DNA of 64,000 bases from assembly GCF_016495405.1 (NCBI RefSeq), contig NZ_CP044522.1:3953638-4017637 (forward strand). Reading direction: 5' to 3'. Below the pieces are notes generated by a model. The model ran no database searches. It saw only the letters and a list, made by a program, of their open reading frames with translations, and had not been told where the DNA came from. Source of the stretch: Cobetia sp. cqz5-12 (GTDB lineage: Bacteria > Pseudomonadota > Gammaproteobacteria > Pseudomonadales > Halomonadaceae). Below are positions 28,478 to 36,546 of this stretch, piece by piece. Numbering within the stretch: position 1 is the first letter of the stretch; each line of letters begins with the position of its first letter. A program made the translations under genes and the position numbers.

Positions 28478-29665
28478 ATGCCAGTATCGTCCATCGCCAT
28501 CATCGGTGCCGGTATCGCCGGATTGTCAGCCGCCAGCCGACTGGCCGCCCAAGGCCATGCGGTGACGATATTCGAGAAGGCACGCGGCCCCGGCGGACGC
28601 CTGGCCAGTCGCCGCACGAGCGAAGGCCCCATCGACATCGGCGCGCAATACTTCACGGCGCGTGATCCACGCTTCCAGTCCGCGCTCGAGCAGTGGCGGG
28701 CCGCAGGCGTCGTCGCGCCCTGGGGCGAGAGACTGTTGAGCCTCGGCAAGTCGGCGTCTGACGAGAGCCAATGGCAGCGGCTGCGCGATGATTCCACCCG
28801 CTACGTGGCCAGCCCGCGCATGAGCGCCCTGAGCCGCCACCTCAGTGAACAGCTGCCGGCCTACGCCAGCCTGCACAGCGAAACGCGCATCACGCGCCTG
28901 ATCGCGAGCGAAGGCACAGGCTGGCGGCTCGAGGACAGTCACGGCAATCACCACGGCCCCTTCGATCACGTGGTGATCAGCGCACCGGCGCCGCAGGCAC
29001 TCGCCCTGCTGAGCGCGTCCGGCACCGACGCCCAGGGGGCGGCGCTCTGCGAGGACTCGCTTGCTCCGGCCCTGAGTGAGGCGCTGACGCAGGTGGAGAT
29101 GGCACCAACCTGGACACTGATGGCCACTCTGGAGACACCGCTTCCCGCGCTGGGGGGCGATACTGACTGGCAAGGGTTGCTGGTCAGTCGCGGTGATGAT
29201 GGTCCGCTGCGCTGCGTGATGCGCCAGCATTCGCGCCCCGGCCGCCAGGCACCGACACGTGCCCGGGAAACCCTGAGCCTGCTGGCGACCGCCGGCTGGA
29301 GCCGAGCGAATCTCGAGAAGTCGCCGCAGGAAGTCGCGACCTTGCTGTGGCAGGCCTTCGAGACACTGCCGGAGCTCCGCGAGCTGGCGCCGGGCTGGAG
29401 CCAAGGCAAGGTCACCCTTGCGGCGCATCGCTGGCGCTACGCCCACCCGACCCGGACACTGCAGCAGACCTCAGCGGCAGCCGGCCACAATGGCTATGAC
29501 CAGAAGGGCCATGTCCAGAACGGCCATGTCCACAATGTCTGCGGCCAGGGGACATCCGGGCTATGGCTGGCCGGAGACGCCTTGCGTGGCCCGCGTGTCG
29601 AGGACGCCTGGCTGTCAGGGCACGAGGTCGCCGAACAGCTGCTCAACACCCTCGCCGTCAGCTGA
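28478..29665 (+). CDS. FAD-dependent oxidoreductase, renalase/amine-oxidase-like
   Basis: A 395-residue flavoprotein. The N-terminus has the dinucleotide-binding pattern IIGAGIAGLSAASRLAAQGHAVTIFEKARGPGGRLASRR, with the arginine pair typical of renalase-like proteins, and DIGAQYFTARDPRF. The C-terminal FAD contact appears as GLWLAGDALRGPRVEDAWLSGHE. Residues near 335-345 are a short histidine- and asparagine-containing repeat (NGYDQKGHVQNGHVHN), seemingly a lineage insertion. AGGAG lies ten bases before the ATG. Substrate unknown. It begins a plus-strand run with cbiX-like, merR and photolyase genes, which may share regulation. Confidence 0.85.
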   Translation: MPVSSIAIIGAGIAGLSAASRLAAQGHAVTIFEKARGPGGRLASRRTSEGPIDIGAQYFTARDPRFQSALEQWRAAGVVAPWGERLLSLGKSASDESQWQRLRDDSTRYVASPRMSALSRHLSEQLPAYASLHSETRITRLIASEGTGWRLEDSHGNHHGPFDHVVISAPAPQALALLSASGTDAQGAALCEDSLAPALSEALTQVEMAPTWTLMATLETPLPALGGDTDWQGLLVSRGDDGPLRCVMRQHSRPGRQAPTRARETLSLLATAGWSRANLEKSPQEVATLLWQAFETLPELRELAPGWSQGKVTLAAHRWRYAHPTRTLQQTSAAAGHNGYDQKGHVQNGHVHNVCGQGTSGLWLAGDALRGPRVEDAWLSGHEVAEQLLNTLAVS

Positions 29666-29704
29666 TACGCTGCCTCGACCCCTCATCGCCCACAGGATAG
29701 CTGC

Positions 29705-30091
29705 ATGACTACGTCCACAGATCACGACAACGCCTTGATTCTATTGGCCCATGGGTCACGTGACCCGCGCTGGCGCGAGCCCTTCGAGGCACTGGAAGCC
29801 ACGCTGGCCTCCCGCCTCAAGCGTCCGACGCGCCTGGCCTATATGGAGCTGTGCGATCCGCTGCTGACCGACACCATCGAGGCCCTGGCAGCAGACGGGG
29901 CCGCACGTATCGACATCCTGCCACTGTTCTTCGCGGCCGGCCGTCATCTGCGCGAGGACGTGCCCGCCATGTTGGAAGACTCGCAGCGCCAGCACCCCGA
30001 CTGCCCCATCAGCCTGCTCGACCCGGTGGGAGCACATCCGGCCTTTGTCGAGGCCTTGATCCAGATTGTGGAGCAACAGGACAACGCCTAG
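29705..30091 (+). CDS. CbiX-like sirohydrochlorin chelatase family protein
   Basis: A 128-residue, single-domain member of the CbiX/SirB family. LILLAHGSRDPRW carries the N-terminal histidine and LPLFFAAGRHLREDVP the second histidine, the pair that coordinates metal in these chelatases. Single-domain forms are half the size of two-domain enzymes and may dimerise. It may insert cobalt or iron into sirohydrochlorin, but many family members in species without cobalamin synthesis have no proven role. AGGATAGC precedes the ATG. Being next to a LitR-type regulator is suggestive, since that family normally binds cobalamin. Confidence 0.85.
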   Translation: MTTSTDHDNALILLAHGSRDPRWREPFEALEATLASRLKRPTRLAYMELCDPLLTDTIEALAADGAARIDILPLFFAAGRHLREDVPAMLEDSQRQHPDCPISLLDPVGAHPAFVEALIQIVEQQDNA

Positions 30092-30222
30092 ACGGCCGAT
30101 TTCATGACGGGACCTTAGGCGTCGAAGGCGCTGTGATGCACCTTCAAAAACATGCGCACCGGGGATGCGACGCAGCTTGCCTCTTGTCAGGCTCTGGCGG
30201 CTGCGCCATCCTGATGCCCACA

Positions 30223-30239
30223 TGTACAGCTAGTGCACA
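30223..30239. promoter_or_regulatory. candidate CarH/LitR-type operator upstream of merR gene
   Basis: TGTACA at 30223-30228 and TGCACA at 30234-30239 are 11 bases apart start to start, as direct repeats. They lie about 120 bases upstream of the regulator start codon at 30359, a natural place for autoregulation. The hexamers match the TnTACA core of CarH operators (second with one mismatch). Confidence 0.45.
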
Positions 30240-30358
30240 AGATGCATTGCCGGTATCCCACAGCGCCCCATGTGACGACACTTCAACTTTACCCTGTGTG
30301 TCGTCCACACCTGTGCTTCACCCGGGATGCCTCGTCACCGCCAGAGGTAACACCATTC

Positions 30359-31270
30359 ATGACTGACAAGGCCACGGAAACTGCCAGTTCGCCGCTGTTT
30401 CCGATCCGCGAAGTCTCTCGCCTGACCGGCGTCAATTCGGTCACGCTGAGAGCCTGGGAACGCCGCTACGGACTGATCGAGCCCCGCCGGACGCCCAAGG
30501 GGCATCGCCTGTATGCCCGCGAGGACATCGAGCGGATCGAACACATCCTGCAGTGGCTCAACCGCGGAGTACCTGTCAGCCAGGTACGCGAGCTGCTCGA
30601 CCAGCCGCAGCCGGAAAGCACGCCGATGCCGGACGAAGGCAGCTGGAGCGGCCAGCAGCAGCTGGCACTGGCCGCCATCGATGCCCAGGACGAGGCGCGC
30701 CTGGCCGAGCTGTACAACCAGAGTCTGGCGCTGTACCCGGTCAGCAGCGTGGTCGAGCGCCTGTGGCGTCCTCTGCTCGAGCAGCTTGAGGAGCGCGGCA
30801 CCGCCACCTTCGGCACCCGCCTGGCCCAGTGCTTCTTCGAGAGCTTCCTGCGTTCGCGCATCGGCGCCCGGCTGGTGTTTGCCAATCAGGAGCGTCACGC
30901 CCCGCACATCACGCTGACGCGCCTGCCGGAGGAACCGGGCCTGAGCTGGCTGCTGCTGTTCGCGCTGGTCGCCAGTGACGCCGGCTATCACGTCAGTCTG
31001 CTGGATGGCCCACTGCCGCTGGCAGAGTTGCCGCTGGCCGCAGAGCGCCTGCAGGCGCAGGCCGTGGTACTGGTCGGCACCCAGGCCGAGCGCTCGGATG
31101 TCATGCGCCGCCAGCTGCCACGGGTCGCAGAACAATTGAGCGTGCCGCTGGCCATCGCTGGCCCGGCCGCCCAGATTCGCCAGCAGGAGCTGGTAGACGG
31201 GCCCATCGAAGGCCTGGGGGCCGACCCGATTCAGGCGGTCGCTCGCCTGAGGTCCTTGATGGCACGTTGA
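30359..31270 (+). CDS. MerR-family regulator, LitR/CarH-like, cobalamin ligands lost
   Basis: A 303-residue protein. Residues 13-82 are a MerR-type winged helix-turn-helix (FPIREVSRLTGVNSVTLRAWERRYGLIEPRRTPKGHRLY). The C-terminal half aligns with the four-helix bundle plus cobalamin-binding fold of CarH/LitR (about residues 100-303), but the ligand sites are altered: where CarH has a Glu-His in the bundle there is AQCFFE, and the DxHxxG motif is replaced by EEPGLS (residues 191-196). So adenosylcobalamin light sensing is unlikely in the CarH manner; such class II LitR proteins are known in Pseudomonas. Start at 30359 follows AGAGGT. Followed by photolyase with a 49-base gap; likely its regulator. 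Confidence 0.85.
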   Translation: MTDKATETASSPLFPIREVSRLTGVNSVTLRAWERRYGLIEPRRTPKGHRLYAREDIERIEHILQWLNRGVPVSQVRELLDQPQPESTPMPDEGSWSGQQQLALAAIDAQDEARLAELYNQSLALYPVSSVVERLWRPLLEQLEERGTATFGTRLAQCFFESFLRSRIGARLVFANQERHAPHITLTRLPEEPGLSWLLLFALVASDAGYHVSLLDGPLPLAELPLAAERLQAQAVVLVGTQAERSDVMRRQLPRVAEQLSVPLAIAGPAAQIRQQELVDGPIEGLGADPIQAVARLRSLMAR

Positions 31271-31319
31271 TCGCAGGCTCCTGCTCGGCATTGGTTTCAC
31301 TGATCGCCAAGGAGCCCCG

Positions 31320-32816
31320 ATGTCATCTGACTCACCATCCGCCTCTTCCCCCGCCTCCGCACCAGCGGGGGCTCCCCTGCAGCTGGTCTGGCTGCGCAGT
31401 GACCTGCGCGTACACGACAACACTGCTCTCTCGCAGGCCGCCACACGCGGCCCGGTCGTGGCCGTCGTCGCCCCCTGCCTGGCGCAGTGGGTCGAGCATG
31501 GCCATGGCGCCAACAAGCTCGACTTCCTGTGCCGCGGCCTGCATGTCCTGCAACAGGCACTCGCCGGCTATCACATCCCGCTCAAGGTGCTCGACTGCGA
31601 CACCTTCGCTGAGGTACCCGAGGCGCTGGCCGCGCTGTGCGATCAACTTGGCGCCCAGGCGCTGCACTTCAATGACGAATATGCCGTCAATGAGCGTGGG
31701 CGCGACAGGCGCGTGCGTGAGCGCCTTGCCGAGAGCGACGTCCGCCTGCATCGCTATACCGACATGCTGGCCTTCACGCCCGGCGAGCTGCTGACCGGCA
31801 AGGGCGATTACTACGGCGTCTTCACGCCCTTCTCCAAGCGCTGGCACAAGGAAGTCGATTCCCGTCGTCTGGCGCTGAATGAGGCGCCTGACGTGCAAGC
31901 CACGCCCCGCGATGCCAAGGGGCGAGAGATCCATGGCGACGCCATCCCGCCACTGCCCGAGACGCTCAAGGGTGAACCGGTGACAGCGCTGGACGCCGAG
32001 CTGTGGCCGGCCGGCGAAGAGGCCGCGCAGGAGCGTCTGGAGCGCTTCCTGACCTTCCGCGCGCGCCGCTACCATGAGCAGCGCGACATCCCCGCCACAC
32101 GGGGCACCAGCGAGCTGTCGCCCTACCTGGCGCTGGGCATGATCTCGGCCCGCCAATGCTACGCCGCCGTGCTGGCAGAGAATGGCAGCCTCGCCGATGG
32201 CGATGTCGGCCTGACTACCTGGGTCAACGAGCTGATCTGGCGCGAGTTCTATCAGCACATCCTGGTCGGCTTCCCGCGCGTCAATCGCCACCGTCCCTTC
32301 CAGCGCCATACCGAAGCCCTGCAATGGCGCGATGACGACGCAGGCTTCGCCGCCTGGTGCGAGGGCCGTACCGGTTACCCCATCGTCGATGCCGCCATGC
32401 GTCAGCTGGTGCAGACCGGCTGGATGCACAATCGCCTGCGCATGGTGACGGCGATGTTCCTCACCAAGCATCTTCTGATCGACTGGCGGCGCGGCGAGGC
32501 CTTCTTCATGACCCATCTCGTCGATGGTGAGCTGGGCGCCAACAATGGTGGCTGGCAATGGGCAGCCTCCACCGGCACCGACGCCGCGCCCTACTTCCGC
32601 ATCTTCAATCCGACCACCCAGGGCCAGCGCTTCGACAAGGATGGCGAGTTCATCGCGAGCATGGTGCCGGAACTGGCCGAGCTGCCGGCCAAGCGGCGCC
32701 ACCAGCCCAGTGCGGATGACTGCCAGCAGACGGGCTACCCACGACCGATCGTCGACCACAAGGCCGCCCGCCAGCGGGCGCTGGATACCTTCAAGGCGCT
32801 GTCAAAAAGCGAATGA
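31320..32816 (+). CDS. phrB: deoxyribodipyrimidine photolyase
   Basis: A 498-residue class I CPD photolyase that repairs UV-induced cyclobutane dimers with blue light. Residues 20-150 form the antenna domain (LVWLRSDLRVHDNTAL). The FAD domain contains WVNELIWREFYQHIL, RTGYPIVDAAMRQL, WMHNRLRMVTAMFLTKHLL and GANNGGWQWAASTGTD, with the conserved tryptophan and asparagine residues around the flavin. The first 17 residues are a serine/alanine-rich extension. AAGGAG precedes the ATG. Position directly after the MerR regulator suggests light-dependent expression. Antenna could be MTHF or a flavin; not decided here. Confidence 0.97.
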   Translation: MSSDSPSASSPASAPAGAPLQLVWLRSDLRVHDNTALSQAATRGPVVAVVAPCLAQWVEHGHGANKLDFLCRGLHVLQQALAGYHIPLKVLDCDTFAEVPEALAALCDQLGAQALHFNDEYAVNERGRDRRVRERLAESDVRLHRYTDMLAFTPGELLTGKGDYYGVFTPFSKRWHKEVDSRRLALNEAPDVQATPRDAKGREIHGDAIPPLPETLKGEPVTALDAELWPAGEEAAQERLERFLTFRARRYHEQRDIPATRGTSELSPYLALGMISARQCYAAVLAENGSLADGDVGLTTWVNELIWREFYQHILVGFPRVNRHRPFQRHTEALQWRDDDAGFAAWCEGRTGYPIVDAAMRQLVQTGWMHNRLRMVTAMFLTKHLLIDWRRGEAFFMTHLVDGELGANNGGWQWAASTGTDAAPYFRIFNPTTQGQRFDKDGEFIASMVPELAELPAKRRHQPSADDCQQTGYPRPIVDHKAARQRALDTFKALSKSE

Positions 32817-32823
32817 CCCCTCA

Positions 32824-32858
32824 AGCGGCCTGCTGATCTTCAGCAGGCCGCTCTTGTC
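32824..32858 (+). terminator. strong hairpin after photolyase, possible attenuator
   Basis: Perfect 13-pair stem AGCGGCCTGCTGA / TCAGCAGGCCGCT with a three-base loop, starting eight bases after the phrB stop, followed by CTTGTCTC, a poor T tract. It may only partly stop transcription before the next gene 30 bases on. Confidence 0.6.
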
Positions 32859-32882
32859 TCCCTCCCCTTCAGGAGCATTGCC

Positions 32883-33383
32883 ATGCAATCGCTGCCCGAC
32901 GAGATGAGCCCGGCCCTGACTCGGGTATGTCGTCTTTACGAAAAGCTGGACAAAACCTCTACAGAACTGCTCAAATCAGTCTACAGTGACGATATCGTCT
33001 TCCGCGACCCCCTGCATGAAGTCCGCGGCCTGACGGCACTCAACGCCTATTTCTCAGGGTTGTACATGAATGTCGCCGCCATCGACTTCGTCTTTCATCA
33101 CCCGCTGGGGCCGATGCCAGCACAAGACGCCGGCCCTGCGGATGAAGGCAATGCGGATGAAGGCAATGAACAGGGACTTGCCTGGCTCAGCTGGACGATG
33201 ACCTATCGCCATCCCCGTCTGAACGGGGGCAAGGACATCAGCGTGCAGGGCGCCTCACGCCTCGAGTTCCGAGACGGGAAGGTCAACCAGCACCGTGATT
33301 TCTTCGATGCCGGGCAGCTGCTCTACGAGCAGCTGCCCATACTGCGCAACGTGATCGGCCTGCTGAAGCGACGCATGGGTTGA
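32883..33383 (+). CDS. NTF2-like (SnoaL-type) protein
   Basis: A 166-residue protein with an NTF2-like fold: SVYSDDIVFRDPLHEVRGLTALNAYFSGLY at the N-terminus and VQGASRLEFRDGKVNQHRDFFDAGQLLYEQLPILRNVIGLLKRRM at the C-terminus. The gene belongs to the photolyase / cyclopropane synthase cluster, where this protein type is a regular member. A 15-bp tandem duplication at 33138-33167 gives ADEGNADEGNE in the middle. AGGAG is seven bases before the ATG. Function unknown; might be an enzyme acting on a lipid-derived or steroid-like compound, but this is only inference from the fold. Confidence 0.85.
   Translation: MQSLPDEMSPALTRVCRLYEKLDKTSTELLKSVYSDDIVFRDPLHEVRGLTALNAYFSGLYMNVAAIDFVFHHPLGPMPAQDAGPADEGNADEGNEQGLAWLSWTMTYRHPRLNGGKDISVQGASRLEFRDGKVNQHRDFFDAGQLLYEQLPILRNVIGLLKRRMG
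33138..33167. repeat. 15-bp tandem duplication
   Basis: Two consecutive copies of GCGGATGAAGGCAAT inside the SnoaL-like gene, in frame (ADEGN repeated). Confidence 0.95.
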
Positions 33384-33477
33384 ACAGAGATAGCCATCGT
33401 CCCTTCAAGCTGACATCTGCGAAGGCAAGCCCAGCGTTATATGAGTCGTTATCGAAACAACATGCCAAGGAGAGGAG

Positions 33478-34278
33478 ATGGCCAGTCATAGCTCTACCAC
33501 CTCAAAGGCTCGCAAACGTATCTGGCTGACCGGCGCCAGCTCCGGCATCGGCGAAGGACTGGCGCGCCGGCTGCTGGCGGATGGCCACCGGGTCGCCCTG
33601 AGCGCGCGCTCCGCCGACAAGCTTGAGGCCATCGCAGCCGATGCCGCGCAAGGCCCCGGGGAGGCGCTGGTCGTGACGCTCGACCTCACCGACCGTGAGG
33701 CCATCCGCGCGGCGGCCAGTCAGATAGAGGCCAGCTTTGGTGGACTCGACCTTGCACTGCTCAACGCTGGCACCTGCGAATATCTGGATGCACGGGAATT
33801 CGAGGCAGATCTGGTCCATCGCGTGTTCGCGACCAACTTCCAGGCCGCCGTGGATGTGATCGAAAGCGCCTTGCCGCTGCTGCGCATGGCAGCGGCAGAC
33901 GGCGGTGAGCGGCCGCAGCTGGCAGCGGTCTCCAGCGCTTCGGCCTACCTGCCGCTGCCTCGCGCGGAGGCGTATGGCGCTTCCAAGGCCGCGGTGAGCT
34001 ACTTCCTGGAGTCGCTGCGGCTGGACCTCGACAGCCAGGGCATCGATGTCAGCGTGATTCACCCCGGCTTCGTCAAGACACCGCTGACCGAGCGCAATGA
34101 CTTCCCGATGCCGATGCAGGTCACTGTCGATCAGGCGGTCGAGGCGATCGTGGCGGGACTCGCGCGTCATCGGCTCGACATACATTTCCCGCGACGCTTC
34201 ACGCTGCTGGTCAAGTTGCTGGGCATCCTGCCCGCCCCCTTGCGACGCAGCATCGGTCTACGCATGACCCGCGACTGA
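33478..34278 (+). CDS. short-chain dehydrogenase/reductase
   Basis: A 266-residue classical SDR. The cofactor motif TGASSGIG at residues 18-25, NAG at about residue 97 (LLNAGTCEY), catalytic serine in AAVSSASAYL and YGASK (Tyr-x-x-x-Lys) with the ALSARS segment suggesting NADPH preference. Signs of membrane or lipid substrate are absent from the sequence itself, though the neighbours are lipid enzymes. AAGGAG precedes the ATG by five bases. Part of the photolyase-cfa cluster. Confidence 0.9.
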   Translation: MASHSSTTSKARKRIWLTGASSGIGEGLARRLLADGHRVALSARSADKLEAIAADAAQGPGEALVVTLDLTDREAIRAAASQIEASFGGLDLALLNAGTCEYLDAREFEADLVHRVFATNFQAAVDVIESALPLLRMAAADGGERPQLAAVSSASAYLPLPRAEAYGASKAAVSYFLESLRLDLDSQGIDVSVIHPGFVKTPLTERNDFPMPMQVTVDQAVEAIVAGLARHRLDIHFPRRFTLLVKLLGILPAPLRRSIGLRMTRD

Positions 34279-34374
34279 GTGCGCGGCAGGCAGACCCGAC
34301 GCGACCTGACCGCGCCGATTACCCGGCAACGCTTCTGCTCATGACGACATGGTTCGATCTTCTTCTGGAGTGGC

Positions 34375-35721
34375 ATGAACACGACAACGACCTACGCGAC
34401 AGCGCCTCTACCCCGCCAGCGCATTGCCGTCATCGGCAGCGGTATCAGCGGCATGTCAGCGGCCTATTACCTGAGTCGCAAGCATGAAGTGCATGTCTTC
34501 GAGTCAGCCGAGCGTCTGGGCGGCCACACTGCCACCATGGATGTGCAGGGCGCCGATGGCAGCGACTGGGCCATCGACACCGGCTTCATCGTCTTCAACG
34601 ACCGCACCTACCCGCATTTCCAGCGCCTGCTGGAACGCCTCGGCGTGGCCTATCAGCCCACCGAGATGAGCTTCTCGGTGCACACCACCGCCGAGGACTT
34701 CGAGTACAACGGCCACACCCTGCTGTCGCTGTTCGCCCAGAAGCGCAATCTGCTGCGCCCGCGCTTCTATCGCCTGTTGCGCGACATCCTGCGCTTCAAC
34801 AAGCAGGCTGCCGACGATCTGGACGACGGCAAGCTCGCCGAGGGCGCGACCCTGGGCAGCTACCTGGATGCCAATGGCTACTCGCAGGTCTTCCGTGAGC
34901 ATTACCTGCTGCCGATGGGTGCGGCGATCTGGTCCGCCAGCATCGCGGATATCGCGCAGTTCCCGCTGCTGTTCTTCGTGCGCTTCTTCCGCCATCACGG
35001 CCTGCTGTCGGTCAATGATCGACCGCAGTGGTTCACGCTGGTCGGTGGCTCACGTACCTACATCGCGCCGCTGACCGAGGGCTACGCCGAGCGCATTCGC
35101 CTCAACAGCAAGATCACTCGTGTCCTGCGCGACGCCGACGGGGTGACGCTTGAGCATGCCGATGGCCGCCGTGATCGCTTCGACCAGGTGGTGATGGCCG
35201 GTCATGCGCCGCAGGCGTTGGCACTGCTCGGCGATGCCAGCGAGCTGGAACACGCGGTACTGGGAGCGATCACGACCCAGCGCAATGAGGTAGTGATGCA
35301 TACCGACACCTCGCTGCTGCCCAGGCGCAAGGCAGCCTGGGCGAGCTGGAACTACCGCCTCGACGGACGCGACGACGCCCAGCGGGCCAGCGTCACCTAT
35401 GACATGAACATCCTGCAGCGCCTTGATGAGCGCGAGCATTCGCCCCGTGAGACCTTCTGCATCACCCTCAATGACAGCGACGCGATTGATCCCGCTCGGG
35501 TGCTGGGGCGTTATGCCTATGACCATCCGCGCTTCACGCTGGCCGCCGAAGCCGCCAAGGCGCGCTTTGCGCAGATTTCCGGCGCACAAGCCAAGGCGGA
35601 GGGCCCGGTGGGCCGCACCCATTTCTGTGGTGCCTGGTGGCGCAATGGTTTCCATGAGGATGGCGTATGGAGCGCGCTGCGGGTCGCCGAGGCATTGGGT
35701 GCTCGCGAGGCAGACGATTGA
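34375..35721 (+). CDS. FAD/NAD(P)-binding amine-oxidase-like protein of the cfa cluster
   Basis: A 448-residue flavoprotein with IAVIGSGISGMSAAYYLSRKHEVHVFESAERLGGHTATMDVQ at the start (GxGxxG dinucleotide motif and FExxxxxGGH) and FCGAWWRNGFHEDGVWSALRVAEALG at the end. This family typically sits next to DUF1365 and cyclopropane fatty acid synthase and is thought to modify fatty acyl chains; in alphaproteobacteria related genes are required for furan fatty acid or related lipid changes, but the reaction here is inferred from context. Ends with an overlap onto the TTG start of the next gene. Confidence 0.9.
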   Translation: MNTTTTYATAPLPRQRIAVIGSGISGMSAAYYLSRKHEVHVFESAERLGGHTATMDVQGADGSDWAIDTGFIVFNDRTYPHFQRLLERLGVAYQPTEMSFSVHTTAEDFEYNGHTLLSLFAQKRNLLRPRFYRLLRDILRFNKQAADDLDDGKLAEGATLGSYLDANGYSQVFREHYLLPMGAAIWSASIADIAQFPLLFFVRFFRHHGLLSVNDRPQWFTLVGGSRTYIAPLTEGYAERIRLNSKITRVLRDADGVTLEHADGRRDRFDQVVMAGHAPQALALLGDASELEHAVLGAITTQRNEVVMHTDTSLLPRRKAAWASWNYRLDGRDDAQRASVTYDMNILQRLDEREHSPRETFCITLNDSDAIDPARVLGRYAYDHPRFTLAAEAAKARFAQISGAQAKAEGPVGRTHFCGAWWRNGFHEDGVWSALRVAEALGAREADD

Positions 35722-36536
35722 GGGCGCCCGCCAGCCGCATCGGCTATGGCACGCTGCGCCACCGCCGCCACGCGCCGCGCCAGCATGCCTTTCGCTATCG
35801 TGTTGCCATGGCGTGGCTGGCACTGGATGAGCTGCCAACGCTGATGGCCGGCAAGCGCCTGGTGAGTGCCAGTCACGCCGCACCACTGGCCTTTCGCGAC
35901 AGTGACCATCTACCGGCCGCGGTCCACGACATTGGCGATGGTCCACTCGAGGAACGGGTGCGCTCCGCCTGTCAGCGCGAGCTAGCCCGCAGTGGTGATC
36001 ACGCGCCGCTGCCACAGGGACGCATCTTTCTGCTGACCCAGCTGCGTCACTTCGGCATCGGCTTCAACCCGATTCGCGTCTATTACCTCTATCACGTCTC
36101 CGGCCAGCTGGGCGCCGTGCTCGGAGAGGTAACCAATATCCCCTGGGGAGAGCGCGTGCTGTATGCCGCCCGTACGGACCCGCAGCGTCGCATGCAGGCG
36201 GCGCAGTTCGACAAGCGCATGCATGTCTCGCCCTTCATGCCGATGGGCATGCGCTATCACTGGCGCTTCAACGACCCCAGCGCAGATGAGCTGTTGCTGC
36301 ACATGGAAAACCATCCCCTTACCGGAGATACGACGCGGATAGCACAGCATTCGCTGTTCGATGCCAGCCTGAGCCTGCACCTGGAACCGGCTACCCCGCG
36401 CGCCTTTCATCGCCTGCTGCTGCGTTTCCCCTGGATGACGCTCAAGACGGTCGCAGGCATACATTTCGAGGCGCTGCGTCTGGCGCTCAAGCGCGTGCCG
36501 ATCTTCGACCATCCGCGCTCGCCGTCTTCATCATGA
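35718..36536 (+). CDS. DUF1365 family protein
   Basis: About 272 residues, starting at TTG 35718, which overlaps the upstream stop codon as TTGA and has GAGG seven bases upstream; an in-frame ATG at 35667 would overlap the previous gene by 55 bases and is less likely. Family signatures: RHRRHAPRQHAFRYRVAMAWLALDELP at the start, FGIGFNPIRVYYLY, VTNIPWGERVLY and VSPFMPMGMRYHWRF. The function is unknown; the genes surround cfa in many bacteria, so a role in modifying acyl chains is likely. The family is predicted soluble or membrane-associated. Confidence 0.88.
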   Translation: MRAPASRIGYGTLRHRRHAPRQHAFRYRVAMAWLALDELPTLMAGKRLVSASHAAPLAFRDSDHLPAAVHDIGDGPLEERVRSACQRELARSGDHAPLPQGRIFLLTQLRHFGIGFNPIRVYYLYHVSGQLGAVLGEVTNIPWGERVLYAARTDPQRRMQAAQFDKRMHVSPFMPMGMRYHWRFNDPSADELLLHMENHPLTGDTTRIAQHSLFDASLSLHLEPATPRAFHRLLLRFPWMTLKTVAGIHFEALRLALKRVPIFDHPRSPSSS

Positions 36537-36546
36537 GGAACTCATC

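Noticed and set aside
30092..30222. possible small gene between the cbiX-like and merR genes
   Set aside because: No start with a ribosome binding site and no protein family pattern; it carries only the candidate operator near its end.
31332..32759. 475-codon minus-strand frame antisense to photolyase
   Set aside because: Shadow frame; the photolyase motifs are in the plus frame.
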